A stretch of 64,000 nt of DNA from Cubamyces lactineus (Eukaryota > Basidiomycota > Agaricomycetes > Polyporales > Polyporaceae), in contig JACDTU010000002.1 in the NCBI GenBank assembly GCA_022376465.1, forward strand, positions 1,550,001-1,614,000, read 5' to 3'. Position 1 is the stretch's first letter. Every line of letters begins with the position of its first letter. The position numbers were made by a program, and so were the translations under genes. Positions 13,574 through 22,358 of this stretch are shown in pieces. Under the pieces are notes generated by a model, which did not search any database, was not told the origin of the DNA, and worked only from the letters and a program-made list of their open reading frames with translations.

Positions 13574-14691
13574 ATGTTTTCCTCGCTCTTGGGTCTCTCC
13601 CTTCTCTCCCTCGCTCTCCCCTTCGGTACTACCGCGTCGTCTCATGGACCCGCTCACCACCGTCGTCACGAGGCTATCGCAGCACACGCCAACACCACCG
13701 CTCACGCCAACGCGACGCTCCAGCGTCGCGGCGAGTTCACCAACGCCCGTCTGACCTACTATGACGTTGGCCTGTAAGTCGTCAATTCTCTACCAATTCA
13801 TTAGCATTGTGCGCCTAACATGGTATCTCCAGCGGTGCTTGTGGTAAGAAGAACGTGCCCTCAGATTTTGTGAGTTCATACATGACTGCTTGAGCCGAGC
13901 GAAGGTTAATCTCATCTCGACTGCAGATCGTGGCGCTCAACGGAGACGTGCGTTAAGCATTTGCACAGCTGTAGATCTGCCACATGTTGACTGATTTCAT
14001 CAAATTCGCTGCGCAGTCCTTCGGCGATTCATACCCTGGCCCCAACTGCTTCAGGCCGATTGAGATTAGCTATAATGGCAAGACCGCCCAGGCTACCATC
14101 ATGGACAAGGTACGGCCCCATGTCTCACAAAACATCTTCGCGGGAATGTCGCTGACGCCCGCCCGTCTCTGCATCCAGTGCCCTGGCTGCCCTTCTCCCG
14201 GCGGCCTTGACCTTTCCACAGGCCTGTTCTCCTACCTCGCGCCTCTTGACGAGGGTGTCCTCTACGCTACCTGGCGCTACACGGACGAGGGCGACGACTC
14301 GGCGCCTAGCTCCTCTTCGCAGTGGGTGCCGCCTTCCTCCACCTGGTCGCCTCCCCCCTCCTCCACACACCACAAGACGACGTCCTCCACCTGGTCGCCT
14401 GAGCCGTCTCCGACGACGTGGTGGTCGAGTAGCAGCGAGGAGCCCTCGTCGACCTGGACCCCGAGCAGCACTTGGACCCCCTCGTCCTCGTTTACGCCCA
14501 CGCCGTCCTCAACGAGCCACTCCACCAGCAGCACGCCCAGCAGCACATCGACAAGCAGCTCTACTCCGGCCTCTTCGCCCACCCCGTCGGGCCCGGATAC
14601 CCTCCTTAAGCTCAACCAGGCGGTGCTCGGCCTAACGGAGATGATGATCGCCGCTGAGCTGAATGTCCAGGTCGATGCTCAGGCCAACTGA
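13574..14691 (+). CDS. Secreted RlpA-like double-psi beta-barrel protein, copy C (Ser/Thr/Trp stalk)
   Basis: Exons 13574-13773, 13833-13869, 13927-13947, 14017-14109 and 14179-14691 give 287 residues. Seen: a signal peptide to about residue 22, a His/Ala pro-segment (HGPAHHRRHEAIAAHAN), a dibasic QRR at about 50-52, then the domain (LTYYDVGLGACG, IVALNGD on a 21-nt exon, NCFRPIEISYNG, DKCPGC, DLSTGLFSYLA, LYATWRY). A stalk of about 110 residues follows with repeated STW and TWTPSS units, then an amphipathic C-terminus (LLKLNQAVLGLTEMMIAAEL). Compared with A and B it has one extra intron splitting GL/GACG and a substitution of the usual T-D before the cysteine block (MDKC). It is a paralog of copies A and B with shared micro-exon phase and length. 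Function unassigned beyond the fold. Confidence 0.9.
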
Positions 14692-15717
14692 GCGTGCTCC
14701 ATCGGCTTCTGATGCCCTATACACATGGCGAACGGCCGGCGCAGTGTTGCGCGGCTGACGTCGGCGTTAAAACGCCGCACACGAAGAACCTGTATACCCC
14801 ACTCACTGTCACCCCCTCCTTTCGTTCGTCCTGTAACTGAACATCCTCCGCTGCAAGCTCTTCTACTCGCGTTTGTTGCATGACGGTTCTTCACACACTG
14901 GCCGTAGTTGTTTTTTCTCTGCGCTTAGCGTACGGAGAAGCGATTCGCCGCACTACCATTAGAGCTACGACAAACATTACATTCCGAAGGGCCCGGCATT
15001 GTTGAACGTATTCATCTTGGCTTTACTCTCTACCTAGACAACATACTACTCTAGTGTTTGTCGGCTCCGCATCCATACTAGTCCATAGCTATTCTCAATC
15101 GCAAGATTACTATCCGCGAGATCATCGCTCTGTCATCTATGGCGCGGGAATGACATCCATGAAGTTCAAGGATTGTATGTGGAGATAACACGACCTCCAG
15201 CGGAAAATCTGAGCAACAGGATATATCTGTTATATGGGCACCGCCGTATCCTACAGTTCTACATACACAGGGGTCGAAGCTAACTTCGTAATCGACAAGA
15301 AAGATATGCCCGTGGATCATTGGCCAGGACCAAACGAGGGACGCAGCAGGGATGGCAGATAGTACAGAAGCAAAGAGATAGGTACACGAAGCGGGCCGGC
15401 GGGATACGGCAGGCGGCAGATGTGGTGGTACAATATAGTACAAGTGGGGCGCGGGCCCGCAGGCCACTCGTCGGCCCAAGAAGCAGAAGCAGGAGCGAGA
15501 GAGCGTGGAGAGAGACTGGTACGAAGGATCGGGTGTCATAGATGCAAGGGAAGCGTGAACGGATTATGGGTGGGGGGATGAAGAGGGTCCATGGGCGCGG
15601 GTGAGCAGGCCTGGATGGGGTTCTATGAACAAGAGAACAAGGAAGGGATTGGCCTTGTGGGGTGTGAGTGCCCAGTGATGAGGTGGAGGCATAGTCAGGC
15701 GTCAAGGAACGAGTCGT
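14692..15717. other. 1-kb convergent spacer (3' UTRs)
   Basis: Lies between the ends of copy C and the minus-strand Ser-rich gene. Overlapping minus-strand frames of 141-153 codons at 15078-15705 are Leu/Pro/Ser-rich without domain pattern and are treated as chance. No repeats or RNA genes recognised. Confidence 0.5.
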
Positions 15718-16852
15718 TCACCGGTAGCATGTCACAAGGAGCACACTCAGACCGCTCTCCTTGACGGTCTTCACCGAGACCTTCTTCCCGCCGCGAAGTT
15801 CGCGCATGAGGGCAGAGCGACTAGGATGCATGACGCGCCGGAGCGCCTCGATGCCCTGCGAGCGCACGGCGAGGTAGTCGCGCACGTTGAGGAACACCTG
15901 CGACTTCAGAAGTGCCTTTGCGGAACGCATAGAGCTCGGAAGTGAGGGAAGTGAGAAGAAGGACGAGGAGCTGGTGACGACCGCGGTCTGGGAAGAGACG
16001 GCAGGGTAAAGCCCAAGTTCGATGATTAGGGCCTGGAGGAATGCGAGCTTTGACATGCCAGACTTAACGGGCTGGTCCGCAGACAGGACGCTGTGGAGTG
16101 AACCTCTTATCAATATAACGATCGAAGTGGTACTCAGTAAGGACATACGACGAAACATAGCTCTGCGCGTTCTTGTATACCGCTGGCGGTACACTGAGCG
16201 TCGGGTATTCGGTCCCCGCTTCTGAGACGTCGTCGACGATGGGTCTATCGCCAAAGCCTGCCGTGGTGCTCGTAGCAGCCGCAGCAGCGGCGCGAGCAGC
16301 AGCCCTCTTAGCCTTCTTCTTGGACTTCACAGCGTCCTGCGGCTTTCCAGCGGCCTTCGAAGACGGTACAACCGCCTTGGTAGAGCTCGGATTGGATGCC
16401 GCGACGCTGTCGTCAAGAGCCCTTGCGGCAGACCGCTTCTTCTTCGCGCGTCTCCGGGCACTCTTGGTAGAGGAAGGGGAGCTCTGATCACTGCCTGCAG
16501 CGGCTCGGCGAGACGATCGCGCGCTAGTCGTACTGAGGGCAAGGGCGGAGAACGACGCCGCCAGATCGTCCTCGCGCGGGGTGCGGGGCCTGCTCATGAT
16601 CACGAACTCATCATCCGAGAATACCCCGGGGGTGGACGGGACGCCTCCTCGCTGCGATACGACCTCGAGAGAGGATATGTCGGAGAACGATAGCACGATT
16701 TCGTCCTCTGAGGAGACGTCATCGGATACCGTGCCGTACGAGTCCGAGTCGCCGGAGGAGACATCCTGGGAGGTGCTGCGAGAATGAGAGGAGAAATAGT
16801 CGTAGGACGACAGGGAGTCGCCTGGGGAGAGAGCGCGGATCGGGGAGGACAT
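15718..16852 (-). CDS. Uncharacterised protein, Ser-rich N-terminus and helical C-terminal domain
   Basis: Exons 16852-16149 and 16090-15718 join in frame (SYVSS then VLSADQP) into 358 residues. I do not recognise the family. Seen: an acidic Ser-rich N-terminal third with likely casein-kinase-2 type sites, an Arg/Lys-rich SARRRAKKKRS cluster and an Ala/Lys tract (KSKKKAKRAAARAAAAAA) that could act as nuclear-localisation signals. A better-ordered C-terminal region from about residue 235 follows, with predicted helices (SKLAFLQALIIELGLYP, FLNVRDYLAVRSQGIEALRRVM). It ends in KESGLSVLLVTCYR. An in-frame ATG nine codons upstream (16879) is also possible. Nuclear location is inference from the basic clusters. 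Confidence 0.75.
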
Positions 16853-17424
16853 GCTGGTGCCCTCGACGCAAGCAAGCACAGATGAAGGGAGAGGGAAAGA
16901 GGGGGGGAGAGACAGGAGAGAGGGAAGGAGGGGCCGGAGATCGCCTGGGTAACTCAGCTATATGAGGCCGAGTCGGCGCAATAGATAGGAATGTCGTGCT
17001 CCAGAACACGAGGGGAGCTACAAAGAGAGTCTGACGATCAGGCCAGCTTTAGGTGAGCAGCCTCGAGGGCAGGATGATGGACGGCGGCGGACGCGAGGCG
17101 AGCTGAAGGAGAGGTCGGATGGTAGTCAGGACATGAGGTGCGCGCAGGGCAATGGCCTATCTGCTTTTGTACCCGCGAGCACCGCAATCTGATACCAAAC
17201 TCCAGCGGCCGTCAGACCGAGCCCACCTCTGCGACCAGCACGTCCAGATTCTCGTTCCGAACCTGCACAAGCCAAGCTCGTCTCCCAGCGCATCGCCTGA
17301 TTTTCGCGCGCACATTGAAACACAACAATAGACTTCCTATCATTGGAATTACAGGGCCGCCATGTCCGACCGCGGGAGTAGCCTATCCATCCATGCGACC
17401 CAGATCCCACAGAAGTCCGCTCGT
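16853..17424. other. 572-bp spacer, tandem minus-strand genes
   Basis: Contains the leader and promoter of the Ser-rich gene and the 3' region of the RCC1-type gene. The 16870-16930 stretch is purine-rich on the plus strand, that is CT-rich in the transcript sense just upstream of the start. No other element seen. Confidence 0.45.
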
Positions 17425-19587
17425 TCACGAGCAGATATTCCAATACACGACCGAGTTGTTCCAGCCTGCCACCGCGCGCTGTTCCACCTCGACGTTCTTT
17501 TTCCACACCTGTCCCCGCATGTCCCGGACCTCAGCAGCGCGCTTGCGGTGCAACATGAACCGCTCGCCCTCCGGCGTCTGCAGCACCGTGGGCGTCGGGA
17601 CGCTACCCCGCTTCCCGTTCCCTAGCTGGTAGTCAAAGTTGGCTCCCCACGCTACTACGTCCTTCCCGCCGCCACCAGGGCCCGCGTGCTTCCTGGTGTC
17701 AAGCGTTAGGAGAACGTGGCCAGTAGGGGAGATGGAAATCGTGTCGGGCACGATGGCCTGCATGTTCTTGGTGACCTCGCTGTCTGTGAAACCATTGACG
17801 TCAGCGGTCGCAGCATGTACGGCCGAGATGACGGCTGCTCACATTCAAAAAGACCGCTGACGTTCTTCGCACGGACGGGGGTGCTCTGAGCGTTGCTGTA
17901 TAGTGCGTTACCCAACCCACCGTACTGGCCATTCCCGCACGTCAGCACCTCGATGGACGGCATCCCAGAGCCATCCGCCCGCTCGACCTCAAACATGGTC
18001 AGGTCGCCGCCTGCAATACATCTACGTGAGTAACTGAATCATCGAAGTTGCTGACAGACTGCGTACCAGCGAAGATGTCGACGCATTTTGTCCTCATTGT
18101 CGCAGGGGTCGACCTCCACAGAATGACTTCGGTAGGCACAGTGATAGCCTCAAGGGTCACGTTTCCACCGAGTCCAATTTGTCTGTAGCCGACAGCCTCA
18201 ATGGCGGCTCCACGTTCAAGGGTAAGACACACTTACCCGAACTCGTTTGCGCCCCAACCGAGAACCTTGCCGTCGGTGGTCTTGACGAAGCTGCTGCGTC
18301 CACCAGTAGCGATACGGTCGACCTTCACGCCTCTGAGGGCTGGGATTTCGAAGAGCTTATCGGAGAACCGAATATTGGAATCATCCAGGCCAGCCGCTGC
18401 AGCCTCTTTGCCTATGAACGCTTCTAGGTTCCTTGGGGTGGAGCCGGGCGGGCGGATGGCAGGAGAGGATTTGGCGTAGGGGTCCGCAATGGACTTCGGC
18501 GTGAGCTCGAGCGGAACGCGCGGGTGTTTGTGAGGGAGGTGGAGATGCTCGAGGTCAGCGGGCGCAGGAACATCGCACCGCCGGAACCCTAGCTGCCCGT
18601 GCGAGTTCGCGTTCAGTGTAATGGGGTGCGCGAATGTACGCCCCTCCGACGTCAACGCTAGCATGTGGTCTGTGCCTGCGGATATTTGCACGAACCTACG
18701 GGTGTCATGATTTATAACGTCAAAGATGCCTGAGATTGAACTCACTTCTCGCCCCGCTTGAGTTTCTCTTTGGGGGTGATCTCAGCGAAGTCAACATCCT
18801 CCTCCTCTCCCCACAGCCAGCCAGTTCCCCACCACGGCGTGCTCGCCGGAGTCTGCGCGCCGGCAGGTAGCGCCTGGTCGGCTTGACGTGACGAAAGCAC
18901 GTATATACGTCCAGAGGCGGAGAGTGCAAATACACGAGTGCGGGTAAGTTGGAGATGTGTTATGTTCTGTACGACAATACATATCCCGTAGTTAGGCACA
19001 CAAACTGGCGACGTGCAGAAGGACCCGTACCTTGCCCCGGAGGGTGAGGCGCGGTTTGCCATGAGATGAACCAGGTTCGTTGCCAAAGAAGCCGTCACCC
19101 CACTGGTATACGTCCCCCCGCGCATCGACGCACGCAGCATGGAGTTCGTGGAGCGCGAGGTCTCGTAGGGCAACATTGTCGAACCATTCTGAGGGCGTTG
19201 GAACACGAATAGACTCAGGAAGATCGTCCTCCAATACATGCATCCTGGAACAAATTTGATGAGGGGGTGTCCCGCCGCTCGAGACGCATGATGTACTCAC
19301 TTGTTCGCGCCCCACACAAGGGTGGTCAGCTCTGCGCCCGACGACCGTGTCCGCTCAGCCCCTCTCCTCTGCCCCGCTTCGGCAGGCTGGGGAGCATCAT
19401 TGTGCACCGGATTCGTACCATTGGAAGCATACCAGAATGCTCCAGCAGCAGCAAGGGAAGCCGTCGACACAACCAGAGCAACTCTCGAGCTTTGTGAGCT
19501 TCGGGCCGCCTGAGAGGACAATCTGCGCCCAGTGACGCGAGCAGTCGCAGAGACCGAGTGCACCGCGCGCGAGGCTCCGCAAAGCAT
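17425..19587 (-). CDS. FMP25: Fmp25-like mitochondrial RCC1-repeat protein
   Basis: Seven exons: 19587-19301, 19244-19031, 18966-18746, 18695-18237, 18182-18067, 18010-17843 and 17783-17425. They close exactly in frame at 607 residues. Yeast Fmp25 is an inner-membrane protein needed early in respiratory complex III assembly. Seen: an Arg/Ser mitochondrial presequence (TGRRLSSQAARSS), one membrane segment at about residues 36-53, then RCC1/beta-propeller repeats with characteristic turns (TTLVWGANK, VYQWGDGFFG, GKVLGWGANEFGQIGLG, LTCGNGQYGGLGN, VVAWGANFDYQLGNG). An upstream in-frame ATG (19644) would add 19 residues; I prefer 19587 because it starts a standard presequence. It is divergent from the 280-residue membrane-protein gene, with tRNA-Tyr between. 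Assignment rests on architecture and remembered family layout, not a search. Confidence 0.85.
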
Positions 19588-20209
19588 ATTGTGCGACAAG
19601 TTGCGGAGAAAAGCAAGCTGAGGGCTATGTGCGAGAAGAGGCAAGCAGAACGGCCTTCAACGAGTACAGGTGGTGGCAAGCCAACGTTGAGGCTCTCAGA
19701 GAGTCGGAAGGAGTTGCGCGCGCTTAGCGGGAGGTTAGTACTCGAGCGCTCCGTTATGTTACGTCTCTGATTGGCTCGTACTTACAGGTGCTGACTTGTG
19801 TACCATGGCAGTTAACGTTGAAGAAATAACTTACACCAGTTCGTTTCATTCAACTTGAGCTGAGAAGGAAGAGCAAAAACTATCCTCCGAGCCAGGATCG
19901 AACTAGCGGCCTCAAGATGACACTGGTTTCCAATTACAGTCTTGCGCTCTTCCAACTGAGCTATCGGAGGGTAATAGGTAGAGCCCCCGTAGTATATACA
20001 TTCCGCCTCGCATCAAGAAGGAGGAACGCCAAGGAAGGCTGGCCGCTGAGCCGTTAGCTGGAATGTCTTGGGCCGGTCAATTATCCTTCGGGTCGCGAGG
20101 ACCAACTGCGGGGATCTCGTATGGGTCGCCTTCAAATACTCGACTAGTGCCAGGTCGACATCGACATATACCGTCAGTGTGAGGGTCTAGTAGATCCATT
20201 AGTATAAGT
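19588..20209. promoter_or_regulatory. Divergent spacer hosting tRNA-Tyr
   Basis: 622 bp between the RCC1-type gene (minus) and the membrane-protein gene (plus). Apart from the tRNA (separate entry) I see only promoter-sized AT/GC-mixed DNA. The two Pol II promoters must lie on either side of the Pol III gene. Confidence 0.45.
19883..19970 (-). tRNA. tRNA-Tyr(GUA) with a 15-nt intron
   Basis: Minus-strand cloverleaf: acceptor CCTCCGA pairs with TCGGAGG and is followed by A. The D-arm is TAGCTCAGTTGGAAGAGC, the anticodon stem is CAAGA/TCTTG around loop CTGTAA with anticodon GTA, and the T-arm contains GTTCGATCC. Between A37 and the 3' half of the anticodon stem sits an insert of about 15 nt beginning TTGGAAACC, in the canonical position for tRNA introns. 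Tyr tRNAs of fungi normally carry such introns. The intron can pair with the anticodon loop as expected for splicing-endonuclease recognition (inference). Confidence 0.95.
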
Positions 20210-21105
20210 ATGGATGCTAAAGGTGCATGTAAGTTCTTCTTGGGCGCATACTTCGTACTAACAGCATGCGTGGCTGGCTAGATGTCGAGGCGGGTTTGGA
20301 GCTCGCTATGGATAACACCTCGGACAAGGGCAAGCCCAGCTTTCCTTCTAACTCCCATGAAGCCAGTGCAGAGGCACTACAAGGAATAACTCCAGAAACG
20401 CCAGCCTTTCCCGCGACACCTCTTCAGCATCTCACAAGTTTCCGCAGACGGCTTTTCGCTCAAGCAAGCGCGAAATGGAGCGAGACGAGTCCATGGGTGC
20501 TGGACGCAGTCCGGCGAGTCGTCAAGCTCTGCGCTCTCAGCCTCATGCTCATCTTCGTCGTAATGCTCGCCTCCTGGTTCATGGCGCTTTCGCACTGGTT
20601 CACCGTAGTACTCGGTCACTTCGTCCTCCGGCACACTCTCCCGGAGTACATCGACGACGCCTTCCGGAAAGCCCAGCTTGATAACACCATGATCTTCGCG
20701 GCGGTCGGCGCGTTCATCGTCAACACGCCGCCCTTCATCATCTTTCTCCTCTCATTCCCCCTCACGTTCGATCGCACCGTCCTCGAAGGCAGTGCCGCCC
20801 CGGCCAACGAGTTCCTCAAGCGTATCACGCCCAAGAACAAGTATGCTCTAGTGTTCCTCAAGTACGCTCCAAGGCTGTCTGCAGGACCTATCGGCTGTGC
20901 CATCTTCTGGGCTGTTGACGGAGGCGACCACCCGCACCAGGAAGTGTTGGACCCGCTACATGCGGCTTTGGCTGGTGCAGCGGGAGAGGTTGTGTTGACT
21001 GTGTTTGGGTTGCTCAAGGGGAGATACCTGCGCAAACGAGATGCGACGTCGATTGACACAACCAAAGGCGCGGAATTGTTACCTACGTCGAAGTCTACGG
21101 ACTAG
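20210..21105 (+). CDS. Uncharacterised small multi-pass membrane protein
   Basis: A 19-nt first exon (20210-20228, coding MDAKGA plus one base) joins across an intron with GTAAGT and a TACTAAC branch site to 20282-21105, giving 280 residues (MDAKGAYVEAGLELA...). An alternative unspliced start at 20266 also gives an open frame, but the spliced start explains the intron signals. Seen: a polar N-terminus of about 85 residues, a long hydrophobic region near 90-125 (LMLIFVVMLASWFMAL), a second at about 145-170 (FIVNTPPFIIFLLSFPL), weaker membrane segments around 205-220 and 240-258, and a basic tail (KGRYLRKRD). No family recognised. It is divergent from the RCC1 gene. Confidence 0.75.
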
Positions 21106-21385
21106 GACAAGGCTAATGTTTACCGCTAGAGTATATGTATTAGAGCCAGTCGGCGTGGATGAACCGGTTGTGATTTAGGCGATGTATACTAGTGGGTATT
21201 ACAGTTCGTTACGTATGTCAAGGCTTGAAGGCCGTATTCTGCTGGAGCAAACGCCCGCAGCGCCGGTCCTGCCTGGGGATCGTGTGTCTCGCAAGCGGGT
21301 TTTCAGCGCTGGAGAAATGTGGGATGGCAACCACAAACCTCCTTCCGACAGCAGGTTGCGGTGTGGGGTGAGGACGTAGGTCCGT
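21106..21385. other. 280-bp convergent spacer
   Basis: Lies between the 3' ends of the membrane-protein gene and the 193-residue gene. Nothing beyond UTR-like sequence is seen. Confidence 0.4.
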
Positions 21386-22131
21386 CTAGTGGCCTGAACC
21401 CACAAGTGGTCTATTTTCCTGAACTCTGGGGTTTACCCAGGTCGCCTGTCCGAAACCCCGATGAGATTTGATGATCCCTCGGTATGAAGTAGTATAGCTA
21501 CTCACCAACATCATGACTCGTTCCACACCCTCCTCATCGACCCATCTCCTCACAGAGTCTTCTTGCACGCTGACACTGTTGACATAGCGGGCCAGGCGCT
21601 CCAGCTTTTCGACATCCATGTCGTATTTCTCAGCTATTTCGGCCAGTTCTTGCGGCGTTTTGGCGAACTTGCGCTCGTCTAGTAATTCTAACAAGGAGGG
21701 GGCGACGAGGAGGTTTCGTGGAGGTCGCGCAGAACGTGCCTGTTCTTCCGACTGCAGCCGCGTTTGGAACAAGCGTTGGGCTTGATTGGCAGCCTAGGGT
21801 GGAAGTACATGAGTATCATGTCCGCGTGTATATACCAGAAACGTACAGGTCGTATCGTTTGCATATGGTGATCCACCTTCACTTGACCCAGTTTGCTCAA
21901 GTTCGCGAGGAAATCAGGGTCTTTCGAATCTCGTTCGATAGCTTCACACGTCTATGAGTGTACTTCAAAGCTGCTGTAATAATAATTCATACCATCGTTC
22001 TTGGTCTCGCTCGCATGGGGCATAGTTGGTCTTGTAGGGGCCTGTTCCCCGACATTGGGAGTCCTGGCACCGGCCCACGCAGGTGGTGCTCTAGCCAGTT
22101 TACGTGCGGGTTTGGAAGCGGCTGATCCCAT
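21386..22131 (-). CDS. Conserved-looking 193-residue protein with myristoylation signal
   Basis: Exons 22131-21993, 21941-21847, 21793-21506 and 21445-21386 give 193 residues in frame. Seen: the N-terminus MGSAASKPARKLAR is a strong N-myristoylation consensus (Gly2, Ser6, Lys7) followed by basic residues that would aid membrane binding. Later come FLANLSKLGQVKVDHHMQT, a helical block LLELLDERKFAKTPQEL, and MDVEKLERLARYVNSVSV, ending ATWVNPRVQEN. The composition looks like a compact ordered helical protein. The last intron (60 bp) has no stop in frame, so a retained-intron isoform could be 20 residues longer. I cannot name the family. It shares a 227-bp promoter with the HDAC gene. Confidence 0.75.
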
Positions 22132-22358
22132 AGTTCAAGTCTAGTACTAGTTCTAGCGCCCCAGCCACAGTGCTAATGGTGGAGGTCGGAGGAAGAGGCA
22201 GAAGGTTGCAGCCCGCTGCCGATCGACTCTATGACGCCGCAGAGCTCCCGGAGAACCGGACCGGGGCAGTATTGTTTCTTCTGGCGCCTGTTCAAGGGAA
22301 GGGCAAGTTGGACGGTGAGCTCGACATCACTTCACTCCGCCTCCTTCAACGCCCAATC
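22132..22358. promoter_or_regulatory. Compact 227-bp bidirectional promoter
   Basis: Start codons of the 193-residue protein (minus) and the HDAC (plus) are only 227 bp apart, so both promoters and leaders must overlap here. I see no TATA box. Co-regulation is possible but not shown. Confidence 0.6.

Noticed and set aside
15078..15705. Minus-strand frames of 141-153 codons, one with a Leu run
   Set aside because: Overlapping frames in a convergent 3' UTR region with no splice model or family resemblance.
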